Below, piece by piece: positions 8,401 through 14,849 of a stretch of 18,017 nt of DNA. Under the pieces are notes generated by a model. That model worked only from the letters and a program-made list of their open reading frames with translations, was not told the DNA's origin and did not search any database. Source of the stretch: an uncultured Verrucomicrobiota bacterium (GTDB taxonomy: Bacteria > Verrucomicrobiota > Kiritimatiellia > RFP12 > UBA1067); the NCBI GenBank assembly GCA_946615275.1, contig CAMOHV010000004.1, positions 1 through 18,017 on the forward strand, read 5' to 3'. The translations under genes and the position numbers were made by a program. Positions within the stretch are counted from its first letter, which is position 1; the number at the start of each line of letters is the position of its first letter.

Positions 8401-8602
8401 CGGGCGCCGCGAAGTCGGGCAGGTTCGCCTCGACGAGCGCGTTGATGTACTTGACCTCCTCGTCCATCTTCGCCTTCTCGGCGGCGGAAATCGCGGGCGC
8501 CTTGGGCGCGGCGGCAGGGGCGTCCGCCGCGCGCAGCGTGGCGCTCGGCAGACATACACAGGCGGCAAGCGCCGCCAAGGCAAAATGCGGGCAGAATCTC
8601 AT
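5495..8602 (-). CDS. Large exported TPR-repeat protein, possible lipoprotein
   Basis: About 1035 residues, lysine/alanine-rich and almost wholly helical. TPR-like repeats recur through the length, for example GDAYYARGDMANCSKIYKEF, YRGGDYAAAEKTYREVLAQF and LVKIGTIWTAEKNMEESQKA. The N-terminus (MRFCPHFALAALAACVC) is an export signal. It contains LAAC, a good lipobox, so the mature protein may be lipid-anchored; cleavage later at TLRA-AD is the alternative. An ATG two codons upstream (8608) is possible, but it sits one base after a TATACT -10 box, so that promoter could not transcribe it. The ATG at 8602 fits the predicted transcript start. No Shine-Dalgarno sequence is present. It is the first gene of the TPR-ExbBDD-toroid-LolC block and so a likely outer-membrane or periplasmic scaffold. 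Long TPR proteins also accompany the TolQR-like Agl motor, which makes the link plausible but unproven. Confidence 0.87.
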   Translation of the reverse strand: MRFCPHFALAALAACVCLPSATLRAADAPAAAPKAPAISAAEKAKMDEEVKYINALVEANLPDFAAPVIQAAKAKWPDLAPRLEVVELQGELRLGHFDKVQAVVDKKPKGSSSYWALRLAMGDAYYARGDMANCSKIYKEFFAAVPTPKSDLKTFYVESAYKWAQMLVNDKKFDEAVKIYGGLLKLDLDENVWCTIATDCTELLIRLATDCGDDPKKAKQKEAYLKTATGYADKLLWKDELIIVFGRAISMKAHIELLRGQLEKAQNLVESYMPQLRTIHDSLVEQDPDGSKGYVRLSPMPECRYLLAKMMWEAVQAEAKKPKADENMIKDSLFGARVNGKRNGAGAYNHAINVFVKYPESSWAASAGELADTIAKFVKTRYKKEIKTNITADQMKKVRQMQFRHAYETYRGGDYAAAEKTYREVLAQFPEIEESIDALATLAECYINLWQRGKTPAEKLEWRLCADATEGYIAERFSGIKKSLYRPAGDQTLRLAAKENDLGNKLGAKNLYDLYFKNYPRHYNAPQMAMALAGQAWKNENWAEAARFYGIIANNYTNSAGYVDSLKMLSLCNGKLGNTAEEDAWLRKFADVAKKPLDRTSAMLNLALKQQKRGFELFKAAETNEAAAADLQKQGAVNVIKAIKDFNVVAKESTAALANKSITAGDKEKFRNYGEAALFLAGESWQRLQFPEKSIPAFRKRAVAQFEEYLKTFPKGKYAPQALVKIGTIWTAEKNMEESQKAFARLQSEYPDSDEAKNSVPRLAKTLIEMGLKSEGVAQYRQMLSTSGKFTAGQFLAAGDALVEARGWDTALQAYDKASELAKGLSNGVPIMARAMIGRAKAHYGAKQWGEAHDILDKFVAHKDFSKSSIVIDAYEMLVEVASEEGRLQKDDNLRMAFFNQAVEAVKKLRNYRKDQASQDEIDLRSGDVMVRKMEAEEALGLKEKAMDTCGRAAAQFQSFLMARVPTPEYPASKMTPAQLANLERCYSTLLPLMAKQGKSQSELVLEYGNAYLELFPEGKGKTAVVNAMNQAKAE

Positions 8603-8609
8603 GTCCATA

Positions 8610-8638
8610 AGTATACTCTAAGTTCGGCGTAAACGCAA
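8610..8638 (-). promoter_or_regulatory. Sigma70-like promoter of the TPR-ExbBDD operon
   Basis: On the minus strand TTGCGT (8633-8638) is separated by exactly 17 bp from TATACT (8610-8615). Each box matches the consensus well (4/6 and 5/6). Transcription starting 7-8 nt after the -10 would begin at or next to the ATG at 8602, giving a leaderless mRNA. It lies in the 39-bp gap after the KAS III gene, so the block downstream can be transcribed independently of the acyltransferase operon. Confidence 0.6.
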
Positions 8639-8647
8639 GAGCAAATT

Positions 8648-9598
8648 TTAGGGTATTTGCTCCACCACGCCGCGCCGGATCCCCGGCGGGATGCGCACGA
8701 GCGCCGCGGAGGCGGAAAGCCCCGCGCCGAAGCCCGCAACAAGCGCGCGGCCAGCCGCAGACGACGAGGCGATCGCCAGCGGCACCGAGCAGGAGCCGGT
8801 GTTCGCATAGCGCTCCCCCGCGGAGGCGAGCTGGTCCGCGAGGCCAAGCGCCGAGGCGAGCTGGCGCACCATGTACATGTTTGCGGCGTGCGGCGCGAAT
8901 ACGTCCGGACGCTCCCCGGCGGCGGAGAGGAAATCCCGCAGGAACGCGGTGACGTCCGCCGCGACGAAGCGGAAGACCCCGAAGCCGTCCATCTTGATCG
9001 GGCCCCGCGCGCCGCAGAAAAGCGCGTCGCCGCGCGCGCCGTCCGTTAGGAAGTCGAAGAGCGCCTCGCCGCCGGAATCGCCGGGGGCGATGAGCGTGGC
9101 GGTGGCGGCGTCGGACATCACGGCCACCGTGTTCACGTCCGCCACGTCCACGAGCGCGCTCTGCACGTCGCCGTCCAGGAGCAGCGTCTTCCTCCCCGTC
9201 GCCGCCGCGAACTGCCCCGCGACGAAGAGCCCGTACGGATAGCCGCTGCACGCCATCGAAAGGTCCATCGCCGCCACATTCCCCGGAAGCCCGAGCCTCG
9301 CGGCGACGGACGCGGCGACCGCCGGGAACCTGCGCGGCGAGGAGAACGTCACAGCCACCACCGCCCCGACTTCCGCGGCGTCCACGCCTTCCAGCGCCGG
9401 ACGCGCGGCGCCCACCATCAGATCCTCCACCGTCACGCCCTGCTCCACGATGCGTCGCTCGGCGAAGCCGGTCGTCTTCACAAGCGCCTCGGCCTTCTCC
9501 CTCCCCGCGAGCGCGGCGCACACGTCCAGGTTCGAGACCGTGCGCGAAGGCACGCATCCGAACACGGACTCTATCTGGAACTCGGGGATTCTGGTCAT
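8648..9598 (-). CDS. KAS III (FabH-like) 3-oxoacyl-ACP synthase
   Basis: 316 residues, the usual length for KAS III (about 317). The Cys-His-Asn triad is visible: Cys117 in MDLSMACSGYPYG, His237 in FAPHAANMYM and Asn266 in ANTGSC. KAS III enzymes join an acyl-CoA to malonyl-ACP in the cytoplasm. MSDAATATLI (161-170) replaces the usual GDAG.ATLI segment. The 'CSGYPYGL' pattern resembles KAS III relatives of specialised lipid or O-antigen loci rather than housekeeping FabH, so I give no symbol. The start overlaps the lipoprotein stop as ATGA, with GGAG 8 nt upstream, so the two genes are translationally coupled. Coupling to a lipoprotein and a membrane acyltransferase suggests an acyl chain made for envelope modification (inference). 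Confidence 0.88.
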   Translation of the reverse strand: MTRIPEFQIESVFGCVPSRTVSNLDVCAALAGREKAEALVKTTGFAERRIVEQGVTVEDLMVGAARPALEGVDAAEVGAVVAVTFSSPRRFPAVAASVAARLGLPGNVAAMDLSMACSGYPYGLFVAGQFAAATGRKTLLLDGDVQSALVDVADVNTVAVMSDAATATLIAPGDSGGEALFDFLTDGARGDALFCGARGPIKMDGFGVFRFVAADVTAFLRDFLSAAGERPDVFAPHAANMYMVRQLASALGLADQLASAGERYANTGSCSVPLAIASSSAAGRALVAGFGAGLSASAALVRIPPGIRRGVVEQIP

Positions 9599-10167
9599 GG
9601 CGCCGTCTCCATTTGCATTATTCTACATTCATATCCGGCCGAGGGGTTGACGAAGAAAAGCTCGCCTCCACCCCGGCGCTCAAGGACGCGGATCTCCTCG
9701 CCGCCGTGCAGAAGAACCCGCCGCCTGCCGTCGTCCTTCACCGCGAAGCCCGGTCCGAGCGCGGCGGCAAGGGCGTCCGCCGGCAGCCTTGCGAACGCGA
9801 TCTCGAAGAGAGCGTATTCCGGAGCGAGCGCCGCCGGCACACGCGGCTCGCGCTCCCATGTGATCCTGCGCGGACGCTCGACGGTGAGCGTCGCGAGGCG
9901 CATCTGCGGCGCGAGCAGGACGATCTTCAAGGTCTCGCCGTCGCCCTTCGTCACGATCTCCGCCGTGAACGCCTTGTCCTTCCACGCCACCTCCAGCGCC
10001 TCCGCGCGCGTTCCGCGCTCGTGCGCGAGGAGAGCCTCCGCGAGCGGCGCCGTGGCCGCCTCCGCGCCGCGCGCCACCTCCACCGCGCGCGGCTCGTCGC
10101 GGACGACCGTCGTGGCGCACCCGGCGGCGAACATGGCCGCGAACGCAGCTATGCATGCCTTTCTCAT
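9595..10167 (-). CDS. DUF3261-like predicted outer-membrane lipoprotein
   Basis: 190 residues from the ATG at 10167. A short signal MRKACIAAFAAMFAAGC ends in an AAGC lipobox (lipidated Cys17). The C-terminal half reads VPAALAPEYALFEIAFARLP (about 115-134), then a DDGRRRVLL strand, and near the end FFVNPSAGYECRI. This pattern agrees with my recollection of DUF3261 lipoproteins, which occur in aryl-polyene and related fatty-acid-type clusters; a profile search was not possible. AGGG lies 7 nt before the ATG, and only 2 bp separate this ATG from the stop of the upstream acyltransferase gene. It is coupled downstream to the KAS III gene by ATGA. A role in carrying or placing a lipid product at the outer membrane is inferred from context. 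Confidence 0.75.
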   Translation of the reverse strand: MRKACIAAFAAMFAAGCATTVVRDEPRAVEVARGAEAATAPLAEALLAHERGTRAEALEVAWKDKAFTAEIVTKGDGETLKIVLLAPQMRLATLTVERPRRITWEREPRVPAALAPEYALFEIAFARLPADALAAALGPGFAVKDDGRRRVLLHGGEEIRVLERRGGGELFFVNPSAGYECRIMQMETAP

Positions 10168-10169
10168 CG

Positions 10170-11285
10170 TCACACCCTGAGGAAAACGTTCTTCCTGTAG
10201 AGGAAGTAGAGGAACAGCCAGCAGACCGCGATGTAGCCCGCCGCGAGCAGCACCTTCCCCCATGCCGCCGGCAGAAGCGCCGCCGCCCCGGAAAGGAAGA
10301 ATCCATTTATGGAGTTGAACGGGACGATGCGCACCGCCACGTAGATCGTTATGGAGTTCATGCCCACGACGCGGAGGAAGAACGTCCAGCGCCGCCACAT
10401 CTTGACGTCCACGATCCAGTAGAAGGCGGCGAGGAGCATCGCGGACCACCCTCCGGCCACCAGAATGAATGTCGGCGACCACATCGCCTTCACCACCGGG
10501 CACACCCCGGCCGCGGAGATCCCCAGCCCGGCCAGCAGCATCGCCGCCCCCGCCCCCGCCATCGCAAGCGCCTTCCTGTTCCCCGAGACGCCCGCGCAGC
10601 GGATGAAGGAGCCGGCGAACATCCCGAGCGACGCCGTCACCATGCCGGTGATGTATCGCGGCAGCCCCTCCGGGTCGTAGAGCGGACGGTACTTGTGCCC
10701 GGCGTAGATCACGCGGTCGAGCCAGCAGATGAACGAGCCCTCCATCGAGAACCTGTCCGCCGCCGGGTAGTCCGGCGCGTGGGCGAAGTACATCACCGCC
10801 CCGTAACCCACGAGCGCGCAGAGGCACACCGCAAGCCTCGCCCTCCATCCAAGCCACATGTACATGAACGCGGCCAGCGCCCACGAGACGCCGATGAGCG
10901 CCAGCACCGAAGGTATGCGGAGACTCGCGAAGTTGAGCTTGAAGAGCCCCTGCGTGACCAGCCCCAGGAACACGAGCGCCGCCGCGCGGCATACGATCCT
11001 GCCCGAGATGCGCGCGGCTGAGCTCCCCCTCTCCCGCTGCTTCGCGAAGGAGAACGGGAACGTGACGCCCGCTATGAAAAGGAACAGCGGGAAGATGAGG
11101 TCCTCGATGTGAAACCCCTCCCACGGCACATGCCTCAGCTGCGTCGGCAGCCAGCTCTCGGAGCCGAAGCCCAGCGCCGCGCAAAGCGTCACGAGAAAGG
11201 GGCCGAGGCCGGTGATCATGAGCATGTCAAGCCCACGCAGCGCGTCGAGCGACATCAGTCTGTTCTTCTTCTCGTCCATGTCCAT
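10170..11285 (-). CDS. DUF5009/NagX-like polytopic membrane acyltransferase
   Basis: 371 residues with about 10 TM helices. The opening RLMSLDALRGLDMLMITGLG, followed by WEGFHIEDLIFPLFLFIAGV (55-74), is typical of the DUF5009 / heparan-alpha-glucosaminide N-acetyltransferase-like family, common in Bacteroidota and PVC genomes. Eukaryotic members move acetyl groups across a membrane onto glucosamine ends; bacterial substrates are mostly unknown. The ATG at 11285 is at +7 from a TAAACT -10 box and lacks a Shine-Dalgarno sequence, suggesting a leaderless message; the ATG at 11279 is an alternative. It heads a three-gene operon with the lipoprotein and KAS III genes and is divergent from the U32 gene. 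Family confidence is good; the acceptor is unknown. Confidence 0.85.
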   Translation of the reverse strand: MDMDEKKNRLMSLDALRGLDMLMITGLGPFLVTLCAALGFGSESWLPTQLRHVPWEGFHIEDLIFPLFLFIAGVTFPFSFAKQRERGSSAARISGRIVCRAAALVFLGLVTQGLFKLNFASLRIPSVLALIGVSWALAAFMYMWLGWRARLAVCLCALVGYGAVMYFAHAPDYPAADRFSMEGSFICWLDRVIYAGHKYRPLYDPEGLPRYITGMVTASLGMFAGSFIRCAGVSGNRKALAMAGAGAAMLLAGLGISAAGVCPVVKAMWSPTFILVAGGWSAMLLAAFYWIVDVKMWRRWTFFLRVVGMNSITIYVAVRIVPFNSINGFFLSGAAALLPAAWGKVLLAAGYIAVCWLFLYFLYRKNVFLRV

Positions 11286-11291
11286 GCCGAA

Positions 11292-11320
11292 AGTTTATCA
11301 AAACGCCCTTCGCCGCGCAA
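11292..11320 (-). promoter_or_regulatory. Sigma70-like leaderless promoter of the DUF5009 operon
   Basis: On the minus strand TTGCGC (11315-11320), a 17-bp spacer and TAAACT (11292-11297). The predicted start, 7 nt after the -10, is the A of the ATG at 11285. It shares the 65-bp intergenic space with the oppositely directed U32 promoter, so the two may compete or be co-regulated. Confidence 0.55.
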
Positions 11321-11330
11321 CGCGAAAAAG

Positions 11331-11339
11331 TGGTATAAT
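11331..11339 (+). promoter_or_regulatory. Extended -10 promoter of the U32-family gene
   Basis: TGGTATAAT is a perfect extended -10 (TGn plus TATAAT at 11334-11339). No good -35 is seen 17 bp upstream, as is usual for extended -10 promoters. The predicted start near 11345-11346 leaves only about 5 nt before the ATG at 11351, with no Shine-Dalgarno sequence. Confidence 0.65.
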
Positions 11340-11350
11340 CTTCCACAGCC

Positions 11351-13765
11351 ATGCAGAAACAAGCACGCAACGAAGAAATCGCCTCCGCCCCGCCGGAGCT
11401 GCTCGCCCCCGCCGGCTCTCTGGAGACCGCCCTCGCCGCGTTCGCCGCCGGCGCCGACGCCGTGTACCTGGGCCTGGACGCCTTCTCCGCGCGCGCCGAG
11501 GCCGTGAACTTCACCCCCGCCCAGCTACGCGACCTGATCGCCTTCGCCCGCCAAAGCGCACCCGCCCCCAAGAAGGTTTATGTCACCTTCAACACGCTCA
11601 TCACGGACGACGAGCTGCCCTCGGCCGTCGAGAAGCTCGCCGTCCTCGACGAGCTCTCCCCCGACGGCCTCATAGTCCAGGACCTCGGCGTCGCCTCAAT
11701 CGTCCGCCGCCACTTCCCCTCCCTCGCCCTGCACGCCTCCACGCAGCTCGTCGCCCACAACCTCGAAGGCGTCCTGGCCCTCAGGGACCTCGGCTTCACG
11801 CGCGTCGTCCTCGCCCGCGAACTCTCCCTCGACGAAATCCGCTCCATCTCGAAGCGCTGCGGCGTGGAGATAGAGGTGTTCGTGCACGGCGCGCTCTGCT
11901 ATTCGCTCTCCGGCCTCTGCCTCTTCTCCGCCATCGAGAAGAACCGCAGCGGCAACCGCGGCCGATGCGCATACTGCTGCCGGCTCGCGTACACCGATCC
12001 ATCCGGCCGCCGATCCCTCCCCTTCTCCATGCGCGACCTCCGCCTCGACGACGCACTCCCCGCCCTCGCCGACGCCGGCGTCGCTTCCCTCAAGATCGAG
12101 GGCCGCATGAAATCCGCCCTCTACGTCGCGAGCGCCGTCAAGCACTACCGAGACATCCTCGACGGCGCCCCCGAGACCACCACCCGCGCCGACCTCGAGA
12201 CCGTCTTCTCCCGCCGCACCACTCCCCTCTACATCCACGCCTACCCCGATCCCCGCCGCCCCGCTCCGTCCGACCCTCCTGTCATCGACCCTTCGTCGCT
12301 CGGGCACCTCGGCACCCCCATCGGCGTCGTCAAGCGCATCACGCGCGACCGCGAAGGCCGCGCATGGATACGCTTCCACACGAACCGCCCCCTCGAAAAG
12401 CACGACGGCCTCCAGTTCGCCCAGGAAGGCGGCAAGCCCATCGGCTTCGGCATCACCGAGATGCGCACAGCCCTCTCGCGCCGCAATTGCTTCTCCGTCC
12501 CCGCCGACACCGACGTGGAGATCCTCCTCCCCGATTCCGGCGACCTGCCCCTCCCCCATGGTATCGCCCCCTCCCATGGAATCGCCCCCAAAAACAACCT
12601 GAACCTCCCCCCCTTACGGGGAGAGGTCTTCTGCTCCGCCTCCAGCGAAATGAAGCGGCGCTTCCCCGTCCCTTCATTCAGACCGGCCGAGCTCTCGCCA
12701 GGCGTGCCCGTGGATTTCACCCTGTCGCTTGCCGAAGGCGGCATCTCCGCCACGGCGGCCCCCGCACGGGCCGGCTGGGAACCGGCCAGCGTCTCCATCC
12801 CCGGGCATCTCGAGAAGGCGCGCGATCCATCCGCCACGCCCGCCGCCGCGCGCAAGGCGTTCTCGAAGCTTGGCGGCACGCGCTGGGCCTTCTACGGCAT
12901 CTCCGTGGAAGATCCCCTCGGCCTCTTCGCGCCGCCTGCTCTGCTGAACGACGCGCGCCGCCGCCTTGTAGCCGCGCTCGACTCCGCGCTCGAAGAATCC
13001 CGCGCCGCGCGCATCTCCGCCGCCCTCGCCCCCTCCCATGGAATCACCCCCAAAAACAACCTGAACCTCCCCCCTTCACGGGGGGAGATCCTGAAGCTCC
13101 GCCTCGATCAACCCCTTCCTCCATCCATCGCCGATTTCTCGGAGATCGTCGTTGCCGTCGGCCATCTGCCTGGCCGCGAAATCGAGGCGGCCCTCGCCTC
13201 GCGCTTCGCCGCCTGCGCCGGCCGCATCCGCCTGGCCCTCCCCGTCTTCACGCACGAGGCCGATTTCAACGCGCTCCGATCCGCCGTCAAGCATCTCATG
13301 CGCGCCGGATTCGCGAAATGGGAGGCGTCCGACCTCGCCGCCCTGCGCCTTCTGCGTGCACTCGGCGCAACGGACATCACGGCCGACTGGCCCCTCTACT
13401 CCTTCAACCGCGCCGCGCGCGCGCAGCTCGCCGAGATGGGAGTGGCCCGCACGGTGATGTCGCCCGAGAGCTCCGCCGCCGCGGCCGCAGGAGAACCGCC
13501 CTTCCAGACGCCCCTCCCTGGAACAGCTGGCGCCGCGCCCGTCGAGTTCCTCGTGCGCCAGTCCACCCCTCTCTTCATCTCGCTCACGCGCCCCGCCGCC
13601 GAAGACCCGTCGCGCCTAACCGGCCTCGACGGCGATTCGTTCATATCCTATTTCTCAGACGGCCTTTGGATCACCATCCGCGCCGAACCCCGCACATTCC
13701 CCCGCCCATCGGGCGACGGCGTCATTCTGCGCACCGATCTCTCCTGGGACGCGCCCAGCGCCTGA
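11351..13765 (+). CDS. U32-family (peptidase U32 / RlhA-like) RNA hydroxylase with DUF3656-type C-terminus
   Basis: 804 residues. PPELLAPAGSLETALAAFAA (14-33) opens the U32 TIM-barrel. The signature VEIEVFVHGALCYSLSGLC (172-190), followed by RSGNRGRCAYCCR (199-211), supplies the conserved cysteines (183, 190, 206, 210), which by family knowledge bind an Fe-S cluster. RlhA and TrhP hydroxylate 23S rRNA C2501 and tRNA uridine-34 respectively, using prephenate. The long C-terminal part with a DUF3656-like segment (about 425-580) favours RlhA, which is about 650 residues in E. coli. The extra length here comes partly from two in-frame inserted repeats (residues about 402-426 and 559-580). It is the only plus-strand gene in the window, has its own promoter, and overlaps the GH113-like gene tail to tail by 44 bp. 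The old name 'peptidase' is probably misleading. Substrate RNA is not determined. Confidence 0.87.
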   Translation: MQKQARNEEIASAPPELLAPAGSLETALAAFAAGADAVYLGLDAFSARAEAVNFTPAQLRDLIAFARQSAPAPKKVYVTFNTLITDDELPSAVEKLAVLDELSPDGLIVQDLGVASIVRRHFPSLALHASTQLVAHNLEGVLALRDLGFTRVVLARELSLDEIRSISKRCGVEIEVFVHGALCYSLSGLCLFSAIEKNRSGNRGRCAYCCRLAYTDPSGRRSLPFSMRDLRLDDALPALADAGVASLKIEGRMKSALYVASAVKHYRDILDGAPETTTRADLETVFSRRTTPLYIHAYPDPRRPAPSDPPVIDPSSLGHLGTPIGVVKRITRDREGRAWIRFHTNRPLEKHDGLQFAQEGGKPIGFGITEMRTALSRRNCFSVPADTDVEILLPDSGDLPLPHGIAPSHGIAPKNNLNLPPLRGEVFCSASSEMKRRFPVPSFRPAELSPGVPVDFTLSLAEGGISATAAPARAGWEPASVSIPGHLEKARDPSATPAAARKAFSKLGGTRWAFYGISVEDPLGLFAPPALLNDARRRLVAALDSALEESRAARISAALAPSHGITPKNNLNLPPSRGEILKLRLDQPLPPSIADFSEIVVAVGHLPGREIEAALASRFAACAGRIRLALPVFTHEADFNALRSAVKHLMRAGFAKWEASDLAALRLLRALGATDITADWPLYSFNRAARAQLAEMGVARTVMSPESSAAAAAGEPPFQTPLPGTAGAAPVEFLVRQSTPLFISLTRPAAEDPSRLTGLDGDSFISYFSDGLWITIRAEPRTFPRPSGDGVILRTDLSWDAPSA
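12553..12628 (+). repeat. In-frame hairpin-ended coding repeat, copy 1
   Basis: Positions 12565-12628 match 13027-13090 at 59 of 64 bases without gaps, in the same reading frame. The encoded peptide is SHGIAPKNNLNLPPLRGEV. The right end is an inverted repeat, acctcccccc (12603-12612) against ggggagaggt (12618-12627), 9 of 10 paired with a 5-nt loop. This copy carries an additional 18-bp head unit in tandem (PHGIAP then SHGIAP). It sits just before the segment GEVFCSASSEMKRRFP, at a domain boundary of the U32 protein. Confidence 0.8.
13027..13090 (+). repeat. In-frame hairpin-ended coding repeat, copy 2
   Basis: Second copy of the element, 462 bp (154 codons) downstream of the first and in the same frame, encoding PSHGITPKNNLNLPPSRGEI (residues about 561-580). 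The terminal hairpin (13065-13074 with 13080-13089) again pairs 9 of 10, with its mismatch at a different place from copy 1. It interrupts the protein between a helix (LDSALEESRAARI) and the strand LKLRLD. Confidence 0.8.
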
Positions 13766-14849
13766 AGACCTCCTCGGCCTTCTTGCCGCGGAAGGTGAAG
13801 TCCCTCGCGCGCACCTGCTCGCGCGCCACGCCTTCCCGCCTCGGCGAGTTCTGATCCCACTTCCACCAATGGAAACCCCTGATCCACGGCTCGCGCGCGA
13901 ACACGCGGAAGAGCGCCTCCATGTACTTCGCCTGCTCGTCCTCGTCCGCGACCGCCTCCACGTCTAGCGCCGATGGCGACACCGCGCCGTCCTTCATCGA
14001 CGCACATCCACACTCTCCGAAGACGATCGGCCTCCCCGCCGCCTTCGCTATCGCGTGCATCTTCGCATGGGCGCCCTTCAGCCGCGCCGCCATGTCCTCC
14101 ACGGTAAGCTCCTTCCCCATGTCGGCCTTCGTGCGCGCCGGGCAGTAGTAGCTTATCGTGAGATAGTCGAGCGCATGGAACCAGTGGTTCGTGTCGGAAA
14201 GGCACTTCACGAAATCGATGGCGCCGGTGTGGAGCGTATGGCAGCTCGTGACAGGCCCCGAATACACCTGCCTGACGGCGGCGACAACAGCCCTCCACCT
14301 CTCGCTCTCGTTGATCATGCGGTCGAGCTCGCTGTCCAGGCAGAACGCCTCGCACTTCGTGCGCTGGGCGATGCGCGCGTAGTAGGCGCTGCGCTCGGCC
14401 ATGGAGGCGAACCACTCCGCGCGCCTCCTCGTGGCCCTGCCAGGCATTCGCTCGCGGTCCTCGATCATCCACACCCCAAGACGGCCTATGCCGTCCTTGC
14501 ACTCCAGCATCGGACGGAGCTGCACCTTCATCCCCTTGGCGTGGATGAGGTCTATGGCGTCCATGAGCTCGATGTCGTTGGGGGTCCCCGCGAAGTCCTT
14601 GTACTGGAACGAGGACGAGCAGGCGTCCTGCCACACGGTGGGGACCACCGTCACCCACGTCGCGCCGGCGCGGGCGATGGCGTCTATCTCGGCCCTCGCC
14701 TCCACCGAGCCGAAGTACCCGTTCGTCGCGTAGAAGCCGAACGTCACGCCCCACTGCATTCCATCGGGCATCTCCGCGGAGCGCGCGGCATGCGGCGCGA
14801 ATGTGGCCGACGCCAGAGCGGCGGCAATGATGAAACTCGTCTTCGTCAT
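13722..14849 (-). CDS. Secreted GH113-like glycoside hydrolase (TIM barrel)
   Basis: 375 residues with a signal peptide (cleavage likely after ARSA, residue 25). The barrel shows the GH113 pattern: AGATWVTVVPTVWQ (61-74), KGMKVQLRPMLECKDG (105-120), FCLDSEL (169-175, Glu174 as likely acid/base), ALDYLTISYYCPA (226-238), PIVFGECGCAS (274-284, Glu279 as likely nucleophile) and IRGFHWWKWD (323-332). GH113 enzymes are mainly beta-1,4-mannanases, but relatives are diverse, so the substrate is uncertain. The start has GGAGG 10 nt upstream and overlaps the ymdB stop as ATGA. The last 44 bp lie inside the convergent U32 gene. The C-terminus (RRWARPRRDRCAE) is strongly basic. A periplasmic or secreted glycan-degrading role fits a polysaccharide-using lifestyle. 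Confidence 0.75.
   Translation of the reverse strand: MTKTSFIIAAALASATFAPHAARSAEMPDGMQWGVTFGFYATNGYFGSVEARAEIDAIARAGATWVTVVPTVWQDACSSSFQYKDFAGTPNDIELMDAIDLIHAKGMKVQLRPMLECKDGIGRLGVWMIEDRERMPGRATRRRAEWFASMAERSAYYARIAQRTKCEAFCLDSELDRMINESERWRAVVAAVRQVYSGPVTSCHTLHTGAIDFVKCLSDTNHWFHALDYLTISYYCPARTKADMGKELTVEDMAARLKGAHAKMHAIAKAAGRPIVFGECGCASMKDGAVSPSALDVEAVADEDEQAKYMEALFRVFAREPWIRGFHWWKWDQNSPRREGVAREQVRARDFTFRGKKAEEVFRRWARPRRDRCAE

Noticed and set aside
9595..11184. Single 529-residue protein containing the lipoprotein as its C-terminus
   Set aside because: The upstream part is an out-of-frame reading of the DUF5009 gene; the real protein starts at 10167 with a signal peptide and lipobox.
11212..13854. 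Long plus-strand open frame (880 codons) overlapping the U32 gene in another frame
   Set aside because: Extremely arginine/proline-rich with no recognisable domain; it is a high-GC shadow of the U32 coding frame, which has clear motifs.
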